Part shown: piece by piece, positions 6,284 through 14,410 of the stretch
Numbering within the stretch: the first letter of the stretch is position 1
Layout: the number at the start of each line of letters is the position of its first letter
Assembly: GCA_019314085.1 (NCBI GenBank)
Contig: JAFCZZ010000079.1
Coordinates: 1 to 17,421, forward strand
Direction of reading: 5' to 3'
From: Deltaproteobacteria bacterium
GTDB taxonomy: Bacteria > Desulfobacterota > Syntrophia > Syntrophales > UBA2210
Length of the DNA: 17,421 nucleotides
Position numbers and translations under genes: made by a program
The notes under the pieces: model-generated
Database searches by the model: none
Seen by the model: the letters and a program-made list of their open reading frames with translations, nothing else
Told to the model about the DNA's origin: nothing

Positions 6284-7054
6284 ATGAATATTCCGGACAT
6301 AACCGCAGAACAGATCGAGATCTTCATCCTTGTGCTTCTGAGGGTGAGCGCAATCGTGGTGACCATACCCATCTTTGGAAGCGCCTCAGCCCCCGTCAGG
6401 GTAAAGGCGGGACTGTCTCTGGCGATAGCCTTTCTCCTCGTTCCCTTTGTCGAAATGGATGCCCCGCCGCCTGAGGTCCTGCCGCTGGCCGTACGGATGG
6501 TCGGAGAGGTTATGATCGGGGTCATTATAGGCTTCGCAGGCAGACTGGTCTTTGCAGGGGTGCAGTTGGCGGGACAGCTTGCGGGTTTTCAGATGGGTTT
6601 CGCCATCGTCAATGTATTCGATCCCATAACCAGCTCCCAGGTATCGATTATAGCACAATTTCAGTACCTGTTTGCCGTACTGGTATTCCTTGCCGTTGAC
6701 GGCCACCACATCTTCCTGTCTGCTATTGCCGAGAGCTACCGGATTGTCTCTCCCCTCGATTTTCACTTCTCGGCTCAATTGGCGCAGGAGATTGCCGAAC
6801 TCGCAAAGTCTGTCTTCGTCATTGCGATCAAGGCAGCCGCCCCGGCCATTACTGCGCTCCTGATGATAGATATCGGATTTGGGCTGATTGCCCGGACCGT
6901 TCCCCAGCTGAATATTCTGATCGTTGGTTTTCCGGTGAAGATAGCGGTAGGACTTATCGGTATCGGGCTAGCACTCCCCCTTGTCGCACGGATGATGAGC
7001 AGAATCTTTCTCGGTTTTGGAAGCAATCTGCATGACCTTCTGCGCCTGATGTGA
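6284..7054 (+). CDS. fliR: Flagellar export-gate protein FliR
   Basis: FliR is the single-copy gate subunit that caps the FliP-FliQ helical assembly. The 256-residue protein is of normal length. It is very hydrophobic throughout, with motifs IFILVLLRVSAIVVTIPIFG, GEVMIGVIIGFAGRLVF and GQLAGFQMGFAIVNVFDP, and the late segment with ARTVPQLNILIVGFPVK. The last corresponds to the conserved A-x-x-x-P-Q-x-N-x-x-x-x-G-x-P motif of FliR/SpaR/HrcT. The start follows a GGGG element by five bases. It is intact, although fliP just upstream is broken. Confidence 0.93.
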   Translation: MNIPDITAEQIEIFILVLLRVSAIVVTIPIFGSASAPVRVKAGLSLAIAFLLVPFVEMDAPPPEVLPLAVRMVGEVMIGVIIGFAGRLVFAGVQLAGQLAGFQMGFAIVNVFDPITSSQVSIIAQFQYLFAVLVFLAVDGHHIFLSAIAESYRIVSPLDFHFSAQLAQEIAELAKSVFVIAIKAAAPAITALLMIDIGFGLIARTVPQLNILIVGFPVKIAVGLIGIGLALPLVARMMSRIFLGFGSNLHDLLRLM

Positions 7055-7117
7055 TGATTTTTTGACACGACCGTCAGCGGATAGACGGGCGGTCTGACCT
7101 GAACGGGGCTTTTGAAT

Positions 7118-8188
7118 ATGGCCGAACAGAATAAGGATCAGGAAAAAACCGAACGAGCTACTCCTAAAAAGCGGGAAGATGCTCGGAAAAAGGGGCAGGT
7201 TGCAAAAAGCCGTGAGGCCTCGTCTGCGGCGGTCCTGCTGGCCGGTCTGGCCTTTTTCTGGTTTGGTTCCGCGGGCATGGTTGAGAAGTTGATGGCACTC
7301 ACCCGGTGGTCGCTGACCCAATCCGCCCGGTTCAACGTTGATCATACCAATATTCTGGCCCTCTCAGTCGATCTCGTATACAGGGTTTTTGTCCTGATTT
7401 CCCCCCTCCTCCTGGCGGCGCTCCTCATGGGCCTGCTGGTCAACTACCTCCAGGTCGGGTTCGTTCTCTCCGCGGAATCGGTGCAGCCGAAATTTTCAAA
7501 GATCGATCCGCTCAAGGGATTTGGACGGCTGTTTTCCCTCAAGTCTCTGGTGGAACTGGTGAAAAATATCTTTAAGATTTTCGTAGTCGGTTTTGCCGTT
7601 TATATCATCCTCAGAGGGGAAATAGATAGATTTGTGCTGCTGGTGGACCAGAGCGCGGGGGGAATAATGATGTACATCGGCGGCGTTGCATTCAAGATCG
7701 TTCTCAGTGTCTGCCTGGTTCTGATAGTCCTGGCAGTGCTCGATTATGCTTACCAGAAGTGGGAATTTGAAAAAGATATGAGGATGACAAAGCAGGAGAT
7801 AAAGGATGAATCCAAGCAGTCAGAGGGGGATCCTCTCATCAAGGCGCGGATACGGCGTCTCCAGAGGGATGCGGCCAGAAAGAGAATGATGGCAAGTGTT
7901 CCCAAGGCGGATGTGGTTATCACCAACCCGACCCATCTTGCCGTGGCGCTTGTGTATGACCAGACACGCATGTCCGCGCCGAAGGTGGTTGCGAAGGGCG
8001 CGGGCTTCATCGCTGAGCATATCAGAGAGATTGCCAGAAAAAATAATGTTTCCATCGTTGAAAACAAGCCGCTGGCACAGGTATTGTATAAGAAAGTGGA
8101 TGTGGATGATTTGATACCGGCAAATCTGTACCGGGCGGTTGCCGAGGTCCTGGCATTTGTTTACGGTATGAAGAGGAAACAAGGATAA
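7118..8188 (+). CDS. flhB: Flagellar export switch protein FlhB
   Basis: FlhB controls the change from hook-type to filament-type substrates. The 356-residue protein begins with the family's basic stretch (EKTERATPKKREDARKKGQV) and has four hydrophobic segments between about residues 30 and 215. Its C-terminal cytoplasmic domain contains the autocleavage motif NPTH at residues 270-273, essentially the canonical position. It then has LAVALVYDQTRMSAPKVVAKG and the ending NLYRAVAEVLAFVYGM. The ATG at 7118 was preferred to the in-frame TTG at 7112 because GGGG (7104-7107) lies ten bases before it and it gives the usual MAE start. A paralogue of the C-domain lies at 16593. Confidence 0.95.
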   Translation: MAEQNKDQEKTERATPKKREDARKKGQVAKSREASSAAVLLAGLAFFWFGSAGMVEKLMALTRWSLTQSARFNVDHTNILALSVDLVYRVFVLISPLLLAALLMGLLVNYLQVGFVLSAESVQPKFSKIDPLKGFGRLFSLKSLVELVKNIFKIFVVGFAVYIILRGEIDRFVLLVDQSAGGIMMYIGGVAFKIVLSVCLVLIVLAVLDYAYQKWEFEKDMRMTKQEIKDESKQSEGDPLIKARIRRLQRDAARKRMMASVPKADVVITNPTHLAVALVYDQTRMSAPKVVAKGAGFIAEHIREIARKNNVSIVENKPLAQVLYKKVDVDDLIPANLYRAVAEVLAFVYGMKRKQG

Positions 8189-8191
8189 GAG

Positions 8192-10239
8192 ATGGCGAGT
8201 TCGAACACTGACATCAGCAGATTTACAGACCTGTTCAGAGGCAGCGGCACGGCGATGGCCGCAGGGATAGCCAGTATCCTTCTTATCATGATGATACCCC
8301 TCCCCCCCTTCGTTCTCGATATTCTCCTTTCCATCAGCATTACGTTTGCCCTGATTATACTGCTGGTTTCCGTTTACGTGCCGCGGCCCCTCGATTTTTC
8401 CGTCTTTCCATCGGTCCTCCTGATTGCGACGCTCCTTCGCCTCTCTCTCAATGTGGCCTCCACGCGTCTTATCCTTCTCCACGGCAATGAGGGCACGGGG
8501 GCGGCAGGGCAGGTCATCCATGCCTTCGGCGCCTTCGTGGTGGGCGGCAACTATGTGGTGGGGTTTATCGTCTTTCTGGTGCTCGTCCTGATCAACTTCG
8601 TTGTGATAACCAAAGGCGCCACGAGGATAGCCGAGGTGGCGGCGCGTTTCACCCTGGATGCGATGCCCGGGAAACAGATGAGCATCGATGCCGATCTCAA
8701 TGCGGGACTGATCAGTGACACAGAGGCGAGGAAGCGGAGGCAGGAGATCGGGCTGGAGGCGAATTTTTACGGCGGGGAATCGTTATCACCATAACAAATA
8801 TTCTCGGTGGTCTGATTGTCGGCGTGCTGCAGTTGGGGATGCCGGTGGGGGACGCCGCTCACGCCTATACCCTTCTTACCGTGGGGGATGGACTGGTAAC
8901 ACAGGTTCCGGCACTGATCGTATCGACCGCAGCCGGCATGCTGATCTCCCGGTCTACGGCCTCCTCCGATTTGAGCAAGGATGTGGCGAGACAGATCTTT
9001 CTCCAGCCGAAGGTCATTGCCTCGGCCTCTGCCATCCTTTTGATATTCGGACTTATCCCTGGGATGCCGAAGGTGCCTTTTCTTCTCCTCGCCCTCCTTT
9101 CGGGGGTTGCCGCGTACCGGACGCTCAAGACGTCGCGAAAGGCCGAAGAGGAACGGGTGGAGGAAGAACCGGCGGCGGAGTCGGCGGCGGAGTCGTTAGA
9201 GACCCTCCTGCCCCTCGATTCCCTTGAACTGGAGATGGGATACAGCCTGGTGCCCCTCGTTGATGCGGGGCAGGGAGGGGAATTGCTCAAGAGGATAAAG
9301 GTTCTGAGACGGCAGATGGCCGTTGAAATGGGTTTTATTATGCCCCCCATACATATACGGGACAACCTGCAGATAAAACCCGGTGAATATGTGGTGAAGC
9401 TGAAGGGGGTTGAGGTGGCCCGGGGTGAGATACAGATGGGTCATTATCTGGCGATAACCGCAGGGGATGAGGGGGCAACCATAGAGGGGATAGAGACAAC
9501 GGAACCCTCCTTCGGCCTTCCCGCCGTTTGGATAGAGGGGAAGGAGAAAGAGGCCGTTCAGGCAAAGGGGTTTGTCGTTGTCGATCCGGCCACCGTTATT
9601 ACGACCCATGTGACCGAACTGGTAAAGTCACATGCCGGCGAACTGCTGGGCAGGCAGGACGTTCAGTCTCTGCTGGACGGCCTGGCGAGAAGCCATCCCA
9701 AGGTTGTAGAGGAGATCGTTCCGAGTATCGTTTCACTCGGCATGCTCCAGAAGGTGCTCCAGAGGCTCCTGAGGGAGAGGGTTTCTATCCGCGACTTTCT
9801 TACGATACTGGAGACTGTGGCGGATTACGCACCCCTGACAAAGAACGTTGATTTATTAACCGGATATGTGAGGCAGGCACTGGCCAGGCTGATCACACGG
9901 GACTATCGCGACGTCGATGGTAACATAACCGTTATGATGGTTTCTCCCGATATTGAGAACAACATCGATAAATCGGTTCAGCATGCCGAACATGAATCAT
10001 TTATTGTGGCTGAGCCTGTTCTGATCCAGAAAATAGTGAGCAACCTCGAGAAGTTTGTCAAAACCTTTGCCGAGAAAGGGCTGCCGCCGATTATTCTCTG
10101 TTCTCCCAATGTCCGGATATATTTAAGGAACATACTGGAAAAGTTTTTCCCCAGTATCGTTGTTCTCTCCCATAACGAGATTACCCGTGATGTAAACATC
10201 AAGTCTCTGGGCATGGTGGTGCTAAGCGATGCAGATTAA
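8192..10239 (+). pseudogene. flhA: flhA, export-gate protein, with a short internal deletion and frameshift
   Basis: FlhA is the large export-gate protein whose cytoplasmic ring docks chaperone-substrate complexes. The first frame (to TAA 8792-8794) has the FHIPEP family membrane motifs [26 protein letters not shown] and [20 protein letters not shown], then EANFYG. The family normally continues AMDGASKFVRGDAIAGI; here FYG joins directly to [12 protein letters not shown] in another frame at 8771-8777. The remainder runs intact to TAA 10237-10239 and covers the later membrane helices and the complete cytoplasmic domain (KGVEVARGEIQMGHYLAI, VSLGMLQKVLQRLLRE, SIVVLSHNEI). About 43 bases are missing; with them the protein would be about 697 residues, normal for FlhA. 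A 12-bp tandem duplication lies in the linker at 9171-9194. Confidence 0.88.
9171..9194 (+). repeat. 12-bp tandem duplication in the flhA linker
   Basis: GGCGGCGGAGTC occurs twice in direct succession (9171-9182 and 9183-9194), encoding AAES-AAES in the Glu/Ala-rich linker between the membrane and cytoplasmic domains. It is in frame and in a region where FlhA proteins vary in length. Confidence 0.85.
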
Positions 10240-11359
10240 AAGATATGAAGCGGTGAGCACAAGCGAAGCCATGGAAAAGATCAAGACGGATCTTGGCCCG
10301 GATGCCGTCGTGCTTTCCACCAGAAGGCTGAGAGGGGGGATTGAGGTGGTTGCCGCCAGGGATACTCTCGATCTGGGGAGTGGAAACGGTGAGATGATGG
10401 GGTCCGATATGCTCACCCTCTTTAAAACGGAAATAGATCAGCTGAAGACCCTCATTCATGATTTCAGAAGGGAAGGAAATATCTATGCCGAGTTGGCAGA
10501 ATTAAAGGAGAGCGTGGGTGCCCTCTTCGATGTCCTCGGGGTCCAGAGAAATGAAAGCATTCCGTCTTCCCTGTCAAAGGTCTATTACCACCTCATTTCG
10601 GTTGGCATATCGAAAGAGCGGGCCTGTGCATTAAGGGCCTGTGCATTAATAGAAGGGTTGAAGAACACCTGTTCCCCGGACGACTTGGAGAACTATCACC
10701 AGACCTTGGGTGTCGTTGAGGATGCAATACGGCGATCCATCACTCCTTCGTATAAGAGTCCGAAGAAAAAGAGGCTTTCCGCCTTTGTCGGCCCTGCCGG
10801 CGAAGGGAAGACAACGACCCTGGCCAAGGTGGCCGCCCGCTCCTTGCTCGGAGAGAAGTCCAGTGTGGGTGTCATAACGATGGACACCTATCGTATAGGT
10901 GCGGCCCAGCAACTGAAAATATACACCGATATCATGGATGTCCCCATGGAGGTTGCCTCTGAAAAGAAGGAGTTCGAGAGGGCCTTGAATGTACTCTCCG
11001 ACAGGGATGTTATATTGATAGATACGCCCGGGAGGAGTCGTGATGATGAAGAGTATCTGTTGAGATTGAAGGAATGGTGCGGGACGGATCTTCCCCTGGA
11101 GATGAATCTTGTCTTGAGCATGACATCAAGCCAGGAGAATATGATGGATGCTGCATCCGGTTTTGGTAGTACCAATTATGACAATATCATTCTTACAAAA
11201 CTCGATGACTCAAGAAAATTTGGTTCGATGTACAATGTTATTGACGCTGTCGGTAAACCGGTATCTTACATTGCCGACGGGCAGGATGTTCCCCGGGATT
11301 TAAAGGAAATGAATCCCGCACGACTTGCACGACTGATAGTTGAAAACAGGTTGAATTGA
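10229..11359 (+). CDS. flhF: Flagellar placement GTPase FlhF
   Basis: FlhF is an SRP-family GTPase that sets polar flagellum position. The 376-residue protein starts with the family pattern MQIKRYEAVSTSEAMEKIK followed by LGPDAVVLSTR. It then has a variable B domain (about 45-180) and the NG domain. The NG domain has P-loop GPAGEGKTTTLAKVAAR (about 188-204), DTYRIGAAQQLKIY (about 219-232), G3-type motif LIDTPGRS (about 263-270) and G4-type LTKLDDSRKFGS. An exact RACAL duplication (131-140) comes from a 15-bp tandem repeat. The ATG overlaps the end of flhA by 11 bases, so the two are probably coupled. A 139-base structured spacer separates it from flhG. Confidence 0.94.
   Translation: MQIKRYEAVSTSEAMEKIKTDLGPDAVVLSTRRLRGGIEVVAARDTLDLGSGNGEMMGSDMLTLFKTEIDQLKTLIHDFRREGNIYAELAELKESVGALFDVLGVQRNESIPSSLSKVYYHLISVGISKERACALRACALIEGLKNTCSPDDLENYHQTLGVVEDAIRRSITPSYKSPKKKRLSAFVGPAGEGKTTTLAKVAARSLLGEKSSVGVITMDTYRIGAAQQLKIYTDIMDVPMEVASEKKEFERALNVLSDRDVILIDTPGRSRDDEEYLLRLKEWCGTDLPLEMNLVLSMTSSQENMMDAASGFGSTNYDNIILTKLDDSRKFGSMYNVIDAVGKPVSYIADGQDVPRDLKEMNPARLARLIVENRLN
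10620..10649 (+). repeat. Perfect 15-bp tandem duplication inside flhF
   Basis: GGGCCTGTGCATTAA occurs twice head to tail (10620-10634 and 10635-10649) with no mismatch. It keeps the frame and duplicates five residues (RACAL-RACAL) in the region before the NG domain. Complete identity suggests a recent event. Confidence 0.9.
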
Positions 11360-11364
11360 TTATC

Positions 11365-11390
11365 AATACTTGCGTTTTTACGCAGGTATT
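11365..11390 (+). other. Hairpin directly after flhF
   Basis: AATACTTGCGT (11365-11375) and ACGCAGGTATT (11380-11390) pair over 11 positions with one G-U pair and a TTTT loop. It begins five bases after the flhF stop. No T-tract follows, so it is a weak candidate for termination and a better one for 3'-end stabilisation. That role is inference. Confidence 0.6.
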
Positions 11391-11411
11391 AATGCCAGCG
11401 GCAAAGTCTGA

Positions 11412-11481
11412 GGGCTGAAAGCAGAAAGGATCAGGAGTGATTTCCCTGATCCGGATCCTTTCACCTTTAAACTTTTAGCCC
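11412..11481. repeat. Compound inverted-repeat element before flhG
   Basis: The outer arms GGGCTGAAAG (11412-11421) and CTTTTAGCCC (11472-11481) pair at 10 positions including one G-U. The inner arms GGATCAGG (11428-11435) and CCTGATCC (11445-11452) are a perfect 8 bp. An alternative inner pairing joins GAAAGGATC (11424-11432) to GATCCTTTC (11454-11462). The element ends four bases before the flhG ribosome-binding site. Its GGATCAG/CTGATCC arms recur in the spacer at 14410-14490, which suggests a small dispersed repeat family. Confidence 0.55.
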
Positions 11482-11498
11482 CAAGGGAGGTAGGTTGA

Positions 11499-12380
11499 GT
11501 GGATCAGGCCGGAGCAATAAGAGAGAAAAGAAGAGACGGTATACAGTCCGTGATCAGACAAAAGAAGCGCCATAATGCCACCCGCGTCATCGCTGTTACC
11601 AGTGGCAAGGGGGGTGTTGGAAAGACGAATATAACGGCAAACTTTGCGTATCTTCTTTCGAAGATGGGAAAGAAGGCGTTACTGCTCGATGCAGATGCCG
11701 GACTGGCTAATATCGATGTGATCCTGGGGATTACCCCGGAATATAATCTGAGTCATGTCCTTCGAGGCGAGAAGACCCTGTCGGAGGCCATTGTCGAAGG
11801 CCCGGGAGGCATCAGAATCCTGCCATCGTCCTCGGGTATTCAGGAAATGGCCGAGTTGTCAAAAGGGCATAAACTTACCCTCATAGATGAACTGGATAGA
11901 CTGGATGAGGATATTGATTTCATGCTGATCGATACCGCCGCAGGGATTGCCGGCAACGTCATGTATTTTAATATGGCAGCCAAGGAGATTATTGTGGTTG
12001 TCTCACCTGAACCGACGTCGCTGACGGATGCCTACGCCCTGATCAAGATACTTCATCAGGAGTACAGGACGCCTCGGTTTATGCTGCTCGTCAATATGGC
12101 TAAAGATTCAAGTGAGGCCAAGGGGGTGTACCTGAGACTGAGCAATGCGACAAATCATTTTCTTGGTCTTCCCATCGAGTATCTGGGGTACATCCCCCAT
12201 GACCAGAATGTTTCAAAAGCGGTGAAGAGGCAGAAGCTGTTGGCAGAAAGTTTCTCCGATTCAAAGGCGACCAAAAGCATGGCAGAGATTGTTGAGAAGC
12301 TGTGCAGAAAGCGACCGGAAGGTTATGAGAGCGGAACCATTAAATTCTTTGACAGGTCCATCATGGGGAACAATGCCTGA
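11499..12380 (+). CDS. flhG: Flagellar number regulator FlhG (MinD/ParA-type ATPase)
   Basis: FlhG (FleN/YlxH) limits flagellar number and stimulates the FlhF GTPase. The 293-residue protein has the deviant Walker A motif SGKGGVGKTN (35-44), DADAGLANIDVILG (about 64-77) and the Walker B region MLIDTAAGI. It also has VVVSPEPTSLTDAYALIK, as in other FlhG proteins. Its N-terminus MDQAGAIREK fits the DQAxxLR-type element that activates FlhF, which supports the GTG start at 11499. GGGAGG (11485-11490) stands eight bases before that codon. Its stop overlaps the fliA ATG (ATGCCTGA), implying coupled synthesis of the placement regulator and the flagellar sigma factor. Confidence 0.94.
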   Translation: MDQAGAIREKRRDGIQSVIRQKKRHNATRVIAVTSGKGGVGKTNITANFAYLLSKMGKKALLLDADAGLANIDVILGITPEYNLSHVLRGEKTLSEAIVEGPGGIRILPSSSGIQEMAELSKGHKLTLIDELDRLDEDIDFMLIDTAAGIAGNVMYFNMAAKEIIVVVSPEPTSLTDAYALIKILHQEYRTPRFMLLVNMAKDSSEAKGVYLRLSNATNHFLGLPIEYLGYIPHDQNVSKAVKRQKLLAESFSDSKATKSMAEIVEKLCRKRPEGYESGTIKFFDRSIMGNNA

Positions 12381-13095
12381 TAAAAAGGAACGTGAACGGC
12401 AGATCGTACAGTATGTTCCTCTCGTCAAGAATATCGTCGGGAGGATTGCCATGAGGCTTCCCGGGCACGTGGATAAAGACGATCTTATCAATGCCGGTAT
12501 TATAGGATTGATGTCGGCCCTGGAAAAGTTTGATGAAACAAGAAATGTGCTCTTTGAGACATACGCGGGATTCCGGATCCGGGGGGCCATACTGGATGAG
12601 TTGAGATCAAGAGATGTTGTGTCCAGATCGGATAGAAACAAGGAGACACGGCTGGAGGAGGCGTTCGGGTCATTGCAAAGGGATCTCGGACGACATCCAA
12701 CGGATGAGGAGGTTTCGGATCACCTCGACATATCGATGGACGAGTATCATAAACTTTTGAACGAAGCGAAGGGGGTCTCCATCTTGAGCAGTGATGATCT
12801 TCCTCCCGATTATTGTGAGGCGCATACCTGGTCCGATGTATTGGAAAAAATTGATGAGAATAATCCCTTCGCTCTTTTTTCCCGTAGTGAACTGAAAGAG
12901 ACAGTAAAGGATGCCATAGAGGCCCTTCCCGAAAAAGAGGGACTGGTTCTGTCACTCTATTATTATGAAGAGTTGACATTGAAGGAGATAGGCCTGGTTC
13001 TTGAATTATCGGAGTCGAGAATTTCCCAGCTCCACTCCCAGGCGATACTGAGATTGAAGGGCAGTTTGAGAGAATTGAGCCATGACTCCGTCTAG
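12373..13095 (+). CDS. fliA: Flagellar sigma factor FliA (sigma-28)
   Basis: FliA directs RNA polymerase to late flagellar promoters. The 240-residue product has region 2 (VQYVPLVKNIVGRIAMRLPG, DDLINAGIIGLMSALEKFD, FETYAGFRIRGAILDELR). It also has region 3 (GRHPTDEEVSDHLDISMDEY) and region 4 (ALPEKEGLVLSLYYYEELTL, then LELSESRISQLHSQAILRL with the helix-turn-helix). The start at 12373 gives the usual short N-terminus and overlaps the flhG stop; an in-frame ATG at 12289 would lie deep inside flhG. Its last 14 bases overlap the next gene. It is complete, with no lesion like those in motA, fliM, fliP and flhA. No FlgM anti-sigma gene is in the window. Confidence 0.94.
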   Translation: MPDKKERERQIVQYVPLVKNIVGRIAMRLPGHVDKDDLINAGIIGLMSALEKFDETRNVLFETYAGFRIRGAILDELRSRDVVSRSDRNKETRLEEAFGSLQRDLGRHPTDEEVSDHLDISMDEYHKLLNEAKGVSILSSDDLPPDYCEAHTWSDVLEKIDENNPFALFSRSELKETVKDAIEALPEKEGLVLSLYYYEELTLKEIGLVLELSESRISQLHSQAILRLKGSLRELSHDSV

Positions 13096-13570
13096 CTACA
13101 GTGTTCCCAGTAGGTATTATAAGAAGGTGCTGATGGCCGCGTGCCTGTGCCTTGCACTCTGTGCGAGCGGCGGTGCATGGGGAAGATCTGCCGGCGATAC
13201 CACCGTTCAGGAATCGCGGATCGGGGCGCAGGAGACCGGGATTGGTGATTTCGCAGGAAAGCATCCGCACGAGATTGTTTCTGCAGGAGAGAAGTTTGAG
13301 CGGTTTGACGATTTTATTATTCGTCTGAAGGATGACCATAAAAAGGACAGGATTCTGGTGTGCGGCATGGCTGTGCAACTGAATCGGGGAATGAGACTGC
13401 CGGAAGAGAGGACCCCGTTGCGGAAGATCATATATAAGATATTGAAAGGGCTGCCGGATGTGTCTGAAATACGGAAGGGGCTCAGAGAAGAGATCAAGGT
13501 CAGGCTGAATGCATTCATGGGCGGTGAAAGAATAAGAAATATATATTTTACGACATTTGTCGTATTGTAA
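13082..13570 (+). CDS. Second FliL-domain protein, secreted or membrane-anchored
   Basis: The 162-residue product has a basic N-terminus then a hydrophobic segment with Cys and Ala (about 16-33, VLMAACLCLALCASGG), so it is probably exported or tethered by a signal anchor. The C-terminal part looks like a FliL domain. FERFDDFIIRLKDD matches the strand entry of that domain. The ending GLREEIKVRLNAFM followed by RNIYFTTFVVL closely parallels GLRDEIAVRLNRYL and RRIYFTEFLIQ in the FliL at 2639. It starts inside fliA (14-base overlap), so it is probably co-translated. Its role is not known to me; a periplasmic stator-associated function is inferred from the domain. Confidence 0.72.
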   Translation: MTPSSYSVPSRYYKKVLMAACLCLALCASGGAWGRSAGDTTVQESRIGAQETGIGDFAGKHPHEIVSAGEKFERFDDFIIRLKDDHKKDRILVCGMAVQLNRGMRLPEERTPLRKIIYKILKGLPDVSEIRKGLREEIKVRLNAFMGGERIRNIYFTTFVVL

Positions 13571-13617
13571 AATCGGAAGAATGGTGCCAAGATCGGGAAA
13601 AATGAGAGGGGATATTT

Positions 13618-14409
13618 ATGGTGCTCCAGCGTTGGGAGACAGGGGATAACAAATTTTTTTTTGAGGAACTGGAAAGAGAATTTGAATCGACCTTTGGAGA
13701 GCTTATACCTGGTATTATTCATGATTTTGCCAGTCCGTTAAATGGAATTCTGGGCCGGTCCGAGCTTTTAGGGCGGCGGGTGGAAAAGACCCTTGAACGC
13801 ATTGCAGAAAATGACAACACGACGAACAGCGGTATCCTGGAGGACTGCAAAAAGATAGGTGGCGATGCCGGGTTGCTTGCGAGAGAAGCGGATCGTCTCT
13901 TCGACCTGTTCAATAGTGTGGCGGGGAAATTTCGTACGCTGAAGGATACCGCCGTGCAGGAGATCAATCTGTCCGAAATCGTGGAAGATGAGGTGGCATT
14001 CCTTTGGTTTTATCCGGACACCAAGCACGATGTTGAAAAAAACCTGACCCTGGAACGGGATATCCCCGTAGTAACGGGGGTCAGGGCCGATTATTCCATT
14101 GCCCTGTCGGCGATAATCAGGCACTCGATCGATTCGATGCAGGAGAGTGAGTCGAAGGAACTTGCTGTTACTACTGGGTATGATGACTCACATGTATATA
14201 TCAGGATCGAGGATACGGGGACACCCATAGCCGAAGTTCAGAGAAAGAAAATGCTCGAACAGTGGGATGTGGCCACCGAACCCTCCCCTCAACTGAACGG
14301 ACAGGGGGGATTTTGCTATGCGCTCTCTATCCTGAAGAAGTACGACGCCCTTCTTCAGATTGGGCATGAGGCGGGGTTTACCGTCACTTCGATACGGATA
14401 CCGTATTAG
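13618..14409 (+). CDS. Histidine-kinase-like protein with degenerate ATP-binding motifs
   Basis: The 263-residue protein has no membrane segment or recognisable sensor domain. An H-box-like helix IIHDFASPLNGILGRSELL places a candidate phospho-acceptor at His35. The C-terminal half resembles an HATPase fold, but key positions differ. The N-box region reads ALSAIIRHSIDSM with His169 where the Mg-binding Asn is expected. The DxGxG box reads DTGTPI (from Asp199). The GxGxG loop reads GQGGFCYALS (from Gly228). It may be a phosphotransferase or phosphatase rather than an active kinase, or a much diverged kinase. The fold call is from motifs; the activity call is inference. GAGAGGGG (13604-13611) lies six bases before the ATG. 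No response regulator is adjacent. Confidence 0.7.
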   Translation: MVLQRWETGDNKFFFEELEREFESTFGELIPGIIHDFASPLNGILGRSELLGRRVEKTLERIAENDNTTNSGILEDCKKIGGDAGLLAREADRLFDLFNSVAGKFRTLKDTAVQEINLSEIVEDEVAFLWFYPDTKHDVEKNLTLERDIPVVTGVRADYSIALSAIIRHSIDSMQESESKELAVTTGYDDSHVYIRIEDTGTPIAEVQRKKMLEQWDVATEPSPQLNGQGGFCYALSILKKYDALLQIGHEAGFTVTSIRIPY

Positions 14410-14410
14410 G

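Noticed and set aside
8073..8087. TGGCAC-N5-TTGT within flhB
   Set aside because: The invariant GC is GT, and the site lies within coding sequence near the gene end, with no supporting context.
8824..10239. Separate 471-residue FlhA-like gene
   Set aside because: The homology to FlhA begins upstream of this start, at about 8776, and continues directly from the first fragment. It is one broken gene, not two.
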